Of a stretch of DNA of 16,289 nt, positions 1 to 7,786 are shown one piece after another. The DNA is from Reyranella sp. GTDB taxonomy: Bacteria; Pseudomonadota; Alphaproteobacteria; Reyranellales; Reyranellaceae. The notes under the pieces were generated by a model. That model ran no database searches and was not told the origin of the DNA. It was given only the letters and a program-made list of their open reading frames with translations. Position 1 is the first letter of the stretch, and each line of letters opens with the position of its first letter. The DNA lies in the NCBI GenBank assembly GCA_030679805.1, contig JAUXST010000123.1:1-16289 (forward strand), written 5' to 3'. A program made the translations under genes and the position numbers.

Positions 1-1737
1 CCGCTGCAGGTCGAGAAGTTCCTGGCGCGGCACGAGATCCTGGTCGCCGAGCGCGGTGAAGCCGTCGTCAGTGCGGCCTGGAACGACGAGGAACGCGGGA
101 TCGCGCACGAATTCCTGGAGCATGCCCGCGCCATCCGTGCCGAGCGCGCCGCCGCGGCGCGCGAGGGGCGCGTGCCCGATATCGCCAAACTGGTGAACGG
201 CTGGGGCGGCGTGTCGCTCGTCTATCGCCGCCGCCTGATCGAATCGCCGTCCTATACGTTGAACCACGAGGAAGTGCTGAAGGCCCTCGAGGAGGACATC
301 CGCTTCGTCGAAGGCCTGTCGCCGGTCGCAGTCGAGGTCGATGCCAACGGACATGCCTGCGCCCTGAAGGTGGCGGGCGAGCAGAACGGGACCAAGATCG
401 AGGCGACGCTGCCGGCGCGCACCATCCTGGTGGCGGCGGGCACGCAGCCCAACACTGTACTGGCGCGCGAGGACGCGACGCATGCCTTCATCGACGGCAA
501 GTATTTTCGTGCACTCGACGAGGAGGGCAACCCCGCCACGCCCGAGCGCGTCTGCAAGCCCGCCGACGTGCGCGTGCTGATGTATCGCCATGGCGACGGG
601 CGCAACATGTCGTTCTTCGGCGACCTGCATCCGTCGTTCGCCGGCAACGTCGTGAAGGCCATGGGCGGCGCCAAGCAGGGCTATCCGGTGCTCAGCCGGA
701 CGATGGAGCACCTCGCGGCGTCTGCGCGATCACCTGAAGCGATCCTGGCCGAAGCCAACCGCGACTGGCGCGCCAAAGTCGTGCGCGTCGATCGGCTGAC
801 ACCCACCATCGTCGAGGTCATCGTCGAGGCGCCGGCGGCGGCGCGCCATTTCGAGCCGGGCCAGTTCTACCGCCTGCAGAACTACGAGGCGCGCTCGAAG
901 AAGGTCGACGGCACGCTGCTCACCATGGAAGGTTTGGCGCTGACCGGCGCCTGGGTCGACAAGGACAAGGGCCTGCTGTCGCTGATCACCCTGGAGATGG
1001 GCGGCTCGTCCGACCTCTGCGCGCTGCTCGAACCCGGCGAGCCGGTGATCGTCATGGGCCCGACCGGCTCGCCGACCGAGATCGAGCCGGGCGAGACCGT
1101 GGTGCTGGCCGGCGGCGGCCTCGGCAATGCCGTGCTGTTCTCCATCGGCCAGGCGTTCCGCAAGGCCGGCAGCAAGGTGCTCTACTTCGCCGGCTACAAG
1201 AAGGTGAGCGATCGCTACAAGGTGGAAGAGATCGAGGCCGCGGCCGATGTCGTGGTGTGGAGCTGCGACGAGGCACCGGGTTTTCCGGTCGACCGGCCGC
1301 AGGACAAGTCGACCGTCGACAACATCGTCGAGACGATGCGCAAGTACGCCGCGGGCGAACTGGGTCCGCAGCCGATCCCGTTCAGCGACGCCGACCGCAT
1401 CGTGGCCATCGGCTCCGACGGCATGATGAACGCCGTGCGCCTGGCGCGTCATGGCGTGCTAAAGGCCTACCTCAAGCCCGGCCACCGCGCGCTTGGGTCG
1501 ATCAACTCGCCCATGCAATGCATGATGAAGGAGATCTGCGCCCAGTGCCTGCAGCTCCACAAGGATCCGGTGACGGGCAAGGAGACGGTGGTGTTCTCCT
1601 GCTTCAACCAGGACCAGGAGCTCGACCGCGTCGACTTCGCCAACCTGCGTCAGCGGCTGCGGCAGAACGGGGCGCAGGAAAAGATCGGCGCGCTCTGGAT
1701 CGACCGCTCGCTCAGAAAGCTCGGTGCGCGCGGCTAG
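1..1737 (+). CDS. FAD-dependent pyridine-nucleotide oxidoreductase fused to a PyrK/FNR-like domain (5' partial)
   Basis: The frame is open from base 1 to the TAG at 1735-1737, so the start lies outside the window; 578 residues are visible. The first part resembles the end of a disulfide-reductase/GltD-type flavoprotein: TILVAAGTQPN (around residue 141) fits the second FAD-binding motif, and FFGDLHP followed by GNVVKAMGGAKQG (around 205-225) fits the 'GD' motif plus helix. From about residue 250 a ferredoxin-reductase-like module follows: a beta-barrel with EPGQFYRL, a nucleotide-binding AGGGLGNAVLF, then cysteines 507, 513, 516 and 534 spaced C-x5-C-x2-C-x17-C. That resembles the [2Fe-2S] site of PyrK, the electron-transfer subunit of dihydroorotate dehydrogenase. 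Family knowledge suggests a cytosolic NAD(P)H-linked electron-transfer enzyme. The partner and substrate are unknown. The gene converges on the MAPEG gene and their stops share the tetranucleotide CTAG. Confidence 0.8.
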   Translation, partial: PLQVEKFLARHEILVAERGEAVVSAAWNDEERGIAHEFLEHARAIRAERAAAAREGRVPDIAKLVNGWGGVSLVYRRRLIESPSYTLNHEEVLKALEEDIRFVEGLSPVAVEVDANGHACALKVAGEQNGTKIEATLPARTILVAAGTQPNTVLAREDATHAFIDGKYFRALDEEGNPATPERVCKPADVRVLMYRHGDGRNMSFFGDLHPSFAGNVVKAMGGAKQGYPVLSRTMEHLAASARSPEAILAEANRDWRAKVVRVDRLTPTIVEVIVEAPAAARHFEPGQFYRLQNYEARSKKVDGTLLTMEGLALTGAWVDKDKGLLSLITLEMGGSSDLCALLEPGEPVIVMGPTGSPTEIEPGETVVLAGGGLGNAVLFSIGQAFRKAGSKVLYFAGYKKVSDRYKVEEIEAAADVVVWSCDEAPGFPVDRPQDKSTVDNIVETMRKYAAGELGPQPIPFSDADRIVAIGSDGMMNAVRLARHGVLKAYLKPGHRALGSINSPMQCMMKEICAQCLQLHKDPVTGKETVVFSCFNQDQELDRVDFANLRQRLRQNGAQEKIGALWIDRSLRKLGARG

Positions 1738-2147
1738 ACGAAGATCTTCCGCGCCACGAGTGCCAACAGCGTGCCCGAGGCGACGAGGATGGTCAGAAGC
1801 GTCAAGGTGATGCCAGCAGACCGCCCGGGATTAACCTCCAGCGTGCTGGCCAGACCATAAGCGTGGGCGAGGCGGCCGACAATAAAGCAGGCGCCCAGCG
1901 CGTGGACCAGCCAGCGCGGCCCGCCGCAGATTTCGAGCAGCGCCAGCAGCACCAGCATCAGCGCGGCGTATTCGGCAAAGTTCCCGAACACCCGGGCCAT
2001 GCGTCCTAGGCTGCCATCCCCGCCGTCGCCGATGCTTATGCGGGTCTGCATGCGCTGGCGGATTACAAGGATCGACAGGATCACGCACAGCAAGCCGGTC
2101 AGGGCGGCGTAGAAGGCAGCGATGAACGGCAGGGCAGGTGGCGCCAT
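1734..2147 (-). CDS. MAPEG family integral membrane protein
   Basis: A 137-residue protein with about four hydrophobic segments (roughly residues 5-29, 57-75, 80-100 and 111-132), the usual size for bacterial MAPEG (YecN-like) proteins. The family signature is visible as R52-x3-N56-x2-E59 in RVFGNFAEY, followed by GRLAHAYGL (92-100). Eukaryotic MAPEG members are glutathione-dependent transferases/isomerases in membranes; the bacterial substrate is generally unknown. The ATG is chosen because AGGAG lies at 2156-2160, eight bases ahead. The frame is open further upstream, but that part overlaps the methyltransferase and reads as its shadow. The gene sits 11 bp behind the methyltransferase, whose TAG overlaps this ribosome site, so the two are probably co-transcribed and translationally coupled. 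Confidence 0.85.
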   Translation of the reverse strand: MAPPALPFIAAFYAALTGLLCVILSILVIRQRMQTRISIGDGGDGSLGRMARVFGNFAEYAALMLVLLALLEICGGPRWLVHALGACFIVGRLAHAYGLASTLEVNPGRSAGITLTLLTILVASGTLLALVARKIFV

Positions 2148-2155
2148 GATGAAAT

Positions 2156-2160
2156 CTCCT
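2156..2160 (-). promoter_or_regulatory. Ribosome binding site of the MAPEG gene overlapping the methyltransferase stop
   Basis: On the minus strand AGGAG is followed eight bases later by the MAPEG ATG. Its first two bases are also the last two bases of the methyltransferase TAG (2159-2161). This decides the MAPEG start and suggests that ribosomes finishing the methyltransferase re-initiate on the MAPEG gene. Confidence 0.7.
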
Positions 2161-2842
2161 ACGGCGCTCTCACGAACCTGAACAGCACCTTGTCCTGGCT
2201 GTAGTAGCGCAGCTGGTCGACGATCTTGGGGAAATACTCGCTGCCCACTGTCACCGGCATGAAGGCATCGAGCGCCAGCGGCCGCACCGAGACCGCGAAG
2301 CCCGCGTCGGAGAAGGTCTTGGCGACGCGGTCCAGGGAATGGTCGTAGATCGGGATCGACGAGGTCTCGGCAATCGCCTTGCGCCACCTCGGCCACACCG
2401 CGCTGTCGGTGTGGCAGCCCATGGCGGCGACATAGGCACCACCCGGACGAAGGGCTGTCTTGATGTCGACGGCGTGGGCGGCAAGGTCAGACAGCAGGTA
2501 GAGCACTTCGTGGCTGAAGGCGAAATCGAAGGTGCGGCCGAGGGCGGCCGCGCTGTTGCCCGCGCGATACTCGATCGGGCGCTGGCGCTTCAGCAGCTCG
2601 GCGCGAGCGACCGACTCGCGGGCGATGTCGATGCCGACGGCGGCGCGGAAGGGATGGCGGTCGTACAGCATGCGCAGGAAGCCGCCCTGGTTGCAGCCAT
2701 AGTCGAGGACGGTCGCGTCGCGGAGATCGCCGGGCACGGAAACGTCGATCATGCGCCGCCAGATCGGCGCATGCGCGGCCCCCATCGCCTCTTCATCGGC
2801 GGGGTTGCGGTTCCAGGTCGAGATCGTGGCGCTGCGCTGCAT
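2159..2842 (-). CDS. Class I SAM-dependent methyltransferase
   Basis: A 227-residue protein with a Rossmann-type SAM-binding core. Motif I is VLDYGCNQGG (residues 45-54); motif II is VGIDIARESV (69-78), with the acidic residue expected to bind the ribose hydroxyls of SAM; FDFAFSHEVLYL (106-117) is the motif IV strand; LRPGGAYVAAMGCH (131-144) is the post-motif 'LkPGG' strand. The C-terminal quarter (about 160-227) has no family feature I can name, so the methyl acceptor, small molecule or protein, is unknown. The ATG is supported by GGAGG at 2848-2852, five bases upstream, but that ribosome site lies in one arm of a hairpin (2848-2864). The gene follows MATE in the same direction after 45 bp that contain a 15-bp tandem duplication, and is followed by the MAPEG gene. 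Confidence 0.85.
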   Translation of the reverse strand: MQRSATISTWNRNPADEEAMGAAHAPIWRRMIDVSVPGDLRDATVLDYGCNQGGFLRMLYDRHPFRAAVGIDIARESVARAELLKRQRPIEYRAGNSAAALGRTFDFAFSHEVLYLLSDLAAHAVDIKTALRPGGAYVAAMGCHTDSAVWPRWRKAIAETSSIPIYDHSLDRVAKTFSDAGFAVSVRPLALDAFMPVTVGSEYFPKIVDQLRYYSQDKVLFRFVRAP

Positions 2843-2847
2843 GACAC

Positions 2848-2864
2848 CCTCCCGCGTGGGGAGG
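2848..2864 (-). promoter_or_regulatory. Hairpin covering the methyltransferase ribosome binding site
   Basis: Six-base arms cctccc (2848-2853) and gggagg (2859-2864) enclose a five-base loop. On the minus-strand transcript the 3' arm is the GGGAGG Shine-Dalgarno just before the ATG, so folding would hide it. Fifteen bases of this element (2848-2862) recur exactly at 6676-6690 inside the serine hydrolase. It could be a translational control element or one copy of a dispersed REP-like palindrome; the sequence alone does not decide. Confidence 0.45.
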
Positions 2865-2869
2865 CCAGA

Positions 2870-2898
2870 CTATCACGCCCGGCTCTATCACGCCCGGC
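2870..2898. repeat. 15-bp-period tandem duplication at the MATE gene end
   Basis: The 14-mer ctatcacgcccggc occurs at 2870-2883 and again at 2885-2898. The second copy contains the MATE stop (TGA on the minus strand, 2888-2890). The first copy places a second in-frame TGA five codons downstream. It looks like a slippage duplication of the gene terminus. Confidence 0.8.
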
Positions 2899-4258
2899 CG
2901 CGCCAGGGATGGATCAGCAGGGGGCCCGCGATCAGTACGCCGAAGGTGATCATGCCGACGGCGATGGCGGTAAAGACTCCGGCCAGGCCCCAGCCCAGGA
3001 TCTCGACGGCGAGCCAGCCGCCCAGCGTTGCCACGAACAGGCGCGTGACGCCGGCGAAGAACGGCGCCTTCATGCGGCCCGCGCCCTGGCTCGCGAAGGA
3101 GAGCGTCATGCCGACGCCGAACAGGCAGTAGAACGGCGCCACATGCGTGATGTAGCCCACGGTCGCGGCGATCACGTCGGGGTCGCTGGTGAACAGACGC
3201 GCCCAGCCTTCGGGCACGAGCGCCACGATCCAGCCGAAGGCGCCGATGCCGAGGCCCGCGACCAGGCTGCCGATCCAGGCGGCCCGCACCGCGCGCCGCC
3301 AGTCGTTGGCGCCGGCGGCGACGCCCACGATCGTGGTCAGGCCCGAGCCGATGCCGAACGCCAGCGGCACCAGCATGAATTCCAGCCGCACGCCGATGCC
3401 GTAGCCCGCCAGCGCCGCGACGCCAAAGCGGCCGACCAGGCCCGTCACCAGCATGGCGGTGAGGTTGGCGGTGAAGGCCGAGAAGGAGGCGATCAGGCCG
3501 ACCCGCAGGATGTCCCAGAACAGACGGCCCTGCAGGGCGAGGCCGCCCAGCCCCGGGACGAAGCCGAGCTTGCCGCCCCACAGTGCGCGCGCCTGCAGCA
3601 GCGCCGACACGGTCGAGGTAAGCAGGGAGGAGATCGCGGGACCGGCCATGCCGAGGCCCGGCCAATCGCCGATGCCCAAGGCCAGCACGTAGGAGAGGGG
3701 CACCTGCGCGATCGACGACAGCAGCATGTAGCGGCCCGGCGTCGCCGCATCGCCGCCGCCCCGCAGCAGGGCCGACAGGAAGAAGTTGGCCCAGATCACG
3801 ATCGCACCGCTGAACAGCACGTGGGAGTAGGTGAGGGCATGGTCGAGCGCGTGGCCCTCGCCGCCCAGCAACTGGTAGAGGGCGGGGGCCACGGTCCAGG
3901 CGAGCAGGGTGAACAGCATCGCCAGCGCGGCCCCCAGGACCAGGGCATGCAGCACCAGTGCGCGCGCATCGTCGCGGCGGCCGGCGCCCAGCGTGCGGGC
4001 CATGGCCGCCGCCACGCCGCCGCCCATGCCGCCCGCGGCCATCATCGTCATCATCATCATGAGCGGAAAGACCAGCGCGAAGCCCGCCAGGGCTTCGGTG
4101 CCCAGCTTGCCGAAGATGAAGGTCTCGGCAATGGCGACGAAAGTCTGGGCCACCATCACCGCCGTGGTCGGGCCGGCGAGCTTCAGCAGGCTCGACCCGA
4201 TGGGGGCGGTGAGGAGAGGGTGGGCTCTCACGGGCGCGGCAACGGCGATGGACGACAA
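2888..4258 (-). CDS. MATE family multidrug/cation antiporter
   Basis: A 456-residue polytopic inner-membrane protein of normal MATE length, with about 12 hydrophobic segments arranged as two similar halves. Family-like stretches include LAGPTTAVMVAQTFVAIAE near the N-terminus, the GTEALAGFAL loop, FFLSALLRGGGDAATPGRYM mid-protein, and GVAALAGYGIGVRLEF plus FASQGAGRMKAPFF in the second half. MATE proteins export organic cations or drugs in exchange for Na+ or H+; the substrate here is not predictable. The start is a TTG with GGAG at 4265-4268 six bases upstream; an in-frame TAA lies just beyond, so no longer version exists. One odd feature is a Met-rich tract (MMMMTMM) encoded by an ATG-repeat run at 4041-4061. 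A 12-bp palindrome lies 19 bp upstream of the start and may be an operator. Confidence 0.9.
   Translation of the reverse strand: MSSIAVAAPVRAHPLLTAPIGSSLLKLAGPTTAVMVAQTFVAIAETFIFGKLGTEALAGFALVFPLMMMMTMMAAGGMGGGVAAAMARTLGAGRRDDARALVLHALVLGAALAMLFTLLAWTVAPALYQLLGGEGHALDHALTYSHVLFSGAIVIWANFFLSALLRGGGDAATPGRYMLLSSIAQVPLSYVLALGIGDWPGLGMAGPAISSLLTSTVSALLQARALWGGKLGFVPGLGGLALQGRLFWDILRVGLIASFSAFTANLTAMLVTGLVGRFGVAALAGYGIGVRLEFMLVPLAFGIGSGLTTIVGVAAGANDWRRAVRAAWIGSLVAGLGIGAFGWIVALVPEGWARLFTSDPDVIAATVGYITHVAPFYCLFGVGMTLSFASQGAGRMKAPFFAGVTRLFVATLGGWLAVEILGWGLAGVFTAIAVGMITFGVLIAGPLLIHPWRGRA
4041..4061 (-). repeat. ATG/CAT trinucleotide tract inside the MATE gene
   Basis: The plus strand reads a near-continuous run of cat/atc triplets; on the coding strand this is ATG ATG ATG ATG ACG ATG ATG, giving the methionine cluster MMMMTMM inside a membrane helix. 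Such a tract is a possible site of in-frame length change by slippage. Confidence 0.6.
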
Positions 4259-4277
4259 GGTGGACTCCGCAATTTAA

Positions 4278-4289
4278 GTGCATATGCAC
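4278..4289. promoter_or_regulatory. Perfect 12-bp palindrome GTGCATATGCAC between MATE and cupin (candidate operator)
   Basis: GTGCATATGCAC is its own reverse complement and lies in the 93-bp divergent region, 19 bp from the MATE TTG and 62 bp from the cupin ATG. Its right half also begins a looser inverted repeat, GCACC (4286-4290) with GGTGC (4298-4302). The size and placement fit a dimeric repressor site such as those of MarR or TetR proteins that control exporters. No regulator gene is in the window, so the assignment is inference. Confidence 0.4.
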
Positions 4290-4351
4290 CCTATCAAGGT
4301 GCGCTCCCCTGTCACCTGACAAAACGGCAGGGCGTCCATTAGCTTTTGCCC

Positions 4352-4648
4352 ATGACCGAAAAAGAACGCCCCCTCGCCAAGCCCTCCGTCCAGGTCGACA
4401 ACGACCGGGTGATCGTCACCGAATGGCGCTTCCCGCCCGGCGGCCATACCGGCTGGCACCGTCACAACCACGACTATGTGGTGGTCCCGGTGACGACCGG
4501 CGAGCTGCACATCTATGACGGCAAGACGACCGTGCCGGCGCCGCTTCGGGCCGGGGGCTCCTACGCCCGCCAGATCGGGGTCGAGCACGACGTCATAAAT
4601 CCCAACGATTTCGAGTTCGTTTTCGTGGAAATCGAGGTCAAGGCCTGA
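4352..4648 (+). CDS. Small single-domain cupin protein
   Basis: A 98-residue protein forming one cupin beta-barrel. Motif 1 is GWHRHNHDYVVVPVTTGELHI (around residues 34-54), with H36, H38 and H40 as likely metal ligands and an Asp where the consensus usually has Glu. Motif 2 is GGSYARQIGVEHDVINP (68-84), with H79 as the other ligand and N83 in the usual place. Single cupins of this size bind divalent metals and act as small enzymes or ligand sensors; no substrate can be named. I chose the ATG at 4352 over the TTG two codons earlier. No convincing Shine-Dalgarno precedes either, so a short-leader or leaderless mRNA is possible. It is transcribed away from MATE across the palindrome region. Confidence 0.8.
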   Translation: MTEKERPLAKPSVQVDNDRVIVTEWRFPPGGHTGWHRHNHDYVVVPVTTGELHIYDGKTTVPAPLRAGGSYARQIGVEHDVINPNDFEFVFVEIEVKA

Positions 4649-4674
4649 CGGGAACGGGGGGCAGACCCCGCCCG
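4649..4674 (+). terminator. GC-rich hairpin directly after the cupin stop
   Basis: CGGG (4649-4652), a two-base bulge and CGGGG (4655-4659) pair with CCCCG (4666-4670) and CCCG (4671-4674) around a six-base loop, giving nine G-C pairs. It starts immediately after the TGA. There is no T-run behind it, so it is not a classical intrinsic terminator. It may pause polymerase or protect the 3' end. Confidence 0.35.
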
Positions 4675-4682
4675 GCCGCACG

Positions 4683-4711
4683 TTGACTTGGGGCGACCGA
4701 GGGGTCATATG
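4683..4711 (+). promoter_or_regulatory. Candidate sigma-70-type promoter of the helicase operon
   Basis: TTGACT (4683-4688, five of six bases of the -35 consensus) is followed by 17 bases and then CATATG (4706-4711), a weak -10 box. It would start a transcript near 4718 with about 80 bases of leader before the helicase ATG. The rest of the 152-bp gap (4649-4800) shows the hairpin above, a possible 25-codon ORF at 4709-4786 and nothing else I can identify. Confidence 0.35.
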
Positions 4712-4800
4712 AGTGCCGCCAGCGGTCCGGCCCGATCCACGAGCCTTACGAGACCGCTCCAAAGTCCAGCGGATAGAATGGACTAAACCACGGAAATTAA

Positions 4801-6402
<1,602 letters not shown>

Positions 6403-6413
6403 AATAGCGGTCG

Positions 6414-6653
6414 ATGCAGACGATCTTCGTCATGGTGAAGTGCGAACTCGGCAAGGCCTATGAGGTTGCCGACGAAGCCGTCGCGATCGAGCAGGTGTCG
6501 GAGGTCTATTCGACTTCCGGCCAGTACGATCTCCTGATGAAGTGCTACCTCGACGACAAGACCGACATCGGCCACTTCGTCACCAGCACAATCCAGACGC
6601 TGGCCGGCGTGAAGGACACCTTCACCCTCATCACCTTCAAGGCGTTTTCCTGA
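6414..6653 (+). CDS. Stand-alone Lrp/AsnC ligand-binding (RAM) domain protein
   Basis: A 79-residue protein made only of the ferredoxin-like RAM domain that forms the C-terminal half of Lrp/AsnC regulators. MQTIFVMVKCELGKAYEVAD, then VSEVYSTSGQYDLLMKCY, then VTSTIQTLAGVKDTFTLITF follow the beta-alpha-beta-beta-alpha-beta order, including the G-x-YDL turn at the amino-acid-binding interface. There is no helix-turn-helix, so it cannot bind DNA in the Lrp way. Known stand-alone RAM proteins form dimers or decamers that bind amino acids or act as sensors or enzymes. It starts 11 bp after the helicase stop and its own stop overlaps the likely start of the next gene, so it is almost certainly co-transcribed. 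The length is complete for this domain. Confidence 0.85.
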   Translation: MQTIFVMVKCELGKAYEVADEAVAIEQVSEVYSTSGQYDLLMKCYLDDKTDIGHFVTSTIQTLAGVKDTFTLITFKAFS

Positions 6654-7786
6654 CTACGGCCGACCCGCGCAGGCACCTCCCGCGTGGGGAAGATTTCCTG
6701 CTGCTGCCGCCGTCGATCCAGCCCTACGCCTATCGCATTGTCGACAGACTGTTCGCCCATCGCGTGATCCGCTGCGGACCGAGCGTGCGCGAGCTGCCGC
6801 GCGGCGAAGAGATCGCGCCGCGCTATGTCGCCGATGGCAGAGAGCACGATGTCGGCTCGTTCATGGACCGCAACGTGATCTCGGGTCTTCTGGTGATCCG
6901 CCGGGGCAAGGTGGTGCTGGAGCGCTATGGCCTCGGCCTCGGCGAGCACGACCGCTGGTCGACCATGTCGACCGTCAAGTCGATGACGGCGATGCTGGTT
7001 GGTGCTGCGGTCCGCGACGGTGCCATCGCCTCGATAGACGATCCTCTGACGCACTACCTGCCGGCCCTGCGCGGTTCGGCCTACGAGGGCGTGACGCTGC
7101 GCCATGTCATGACCATGTCGTCCGGCGTGCGCTGGAACGAGGACTATACGGATCGCAATTCCGACGTGAACCGCTACAGCAAGTCGCTGGCCGACAAGGT
7201 GTCGGGCGGCGTGCTGCGGCTGATGGCATCGCTGCCGCGCGCCCACCCGGCCGGCAGCAGCTTTCTCTACAATTCCGGCGATACCTATCTGCTGGGCGCG
7301 GCACTCACCCAGGCGATCGGCAAGCCGCTGGCGGACTACATGTCGGAGAAGATCTGGCGGCCCGCCGGCATGGAATGCGACGCTTTCTATACGCTCGAAA
7401 GCGAGGGCGGCCAGGAGATCGGAGGCAGCCGCGCCGGCATGGTCCTGCGCGATTTCGGCCGCTTCGGCCTGTTCGTCCTGGGCGACGGCATCATCGAGGG
7501 CAAGCGTGTGCTGCCCGAAGGATGGGTCGAGGCGGCGGCGACGCCGGCTTTCGCGCTCGAAACGCCGCCGGTCGTCGACATCACCCACTATGGTTACAGC
7601 TGGTGGCTGGGCGAGGGCGTGATGGCGGCGCTGGGCCATGCCGGCCAGCGCATCGACATCTTCCGCGACGAAGGCCTGGTCGTGGTGACGCTCGGCGCCT
7701 TCCCGCAGCCGCTCTACGCGCCGCCGGCCGACCACAACCGCCGCAACGAGGTCGTCACCTTCACGAACGCGGTGCGGGCGACATGA
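6650..7786 (+). CDS. Serine hydrolase of the beta-lactamase class C/esterase fold
   Basis: Catalytic signatures of the serine beta-lactamase/penicillin-recognising fold are visible. Numbering from the CTG: S107-T-V-K110 is the SxxK nucleophile motif; Y207-N-S is the second motif; H330-AGQ takes the place of the KTG box, as in esterases and 6-aminohexanoate-dimer hydrolases (NylB-like). This points to an amide or ester hydrolase rather than a true beta-lactamase. No signal peptide is seen, so it is probably cytosolic. The start is uncertain. A CTG at 6650 overlapping the preceding TGA gives 378 residues, and the bases after it look coding. The first ATG/GTG after the preceding gene is GTG at 6764, giving 340 residues. 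The next gene starts with an ATGA overlap. The first 30 codons contain a 15-mer shared with the hairpin at 2848. Confidence 0.85.
   Translation: MTTADPRRHLPRGEDFLLLPPSIQPYAYRIVDRLFAHRVIRCGPSVRELPRGEEIAPRYVADGREHDVGSFMDRNVISGLLVIRRGKVVLERYGLGLGEHDRWSTMSTVKSMTAMLVGAAVRDGAIASIDDPLTHYLPALRGSAYEGVTLRHVMTMSSGVRWNEDYTDRNSDVNRYSKSLADKVSGGVLRLMASLPRAHPAGSSFLYNSGDTYLLGAALTQAIGKPLADYMSEKIWRPAGMECDAFYTLESEGGQEIGGSRAGMVLRDFGRFGLFVLGDGIIEGKRVLPEGWVEAAATPAFALETPPVVDITHYGYSWWLGEGVMAALGHAGQRIDIFRDEGLVVVTLGAFPQPLYAPPADHNRRNEVVTFTNAVRAT

Noticed and set aside
2339..4342. A 667-codon plus-strand frame opposite the methyltransferase and MATE
   Set aside because: It spans two genes and their spacer and is rich in Gly, Gln, Arg, His and Ala, without any domain.
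4646..4674. Intrinsic terminator after the cupin gene
   Set aside because: The hairpin is strong but has no T-run, so it is kept only as a low-confidence structural element.
6542..7786. A RAM-domain/serine hydrolase fusion or frameshift, because the hydrolase frame runs back into the RAM gene
   Set aside because: The part before 6650 is in another frame from the RAM gene and reads as its shadow. The RAM domain is complete with its own stop, so two genes with a stop/start overlap explain it.
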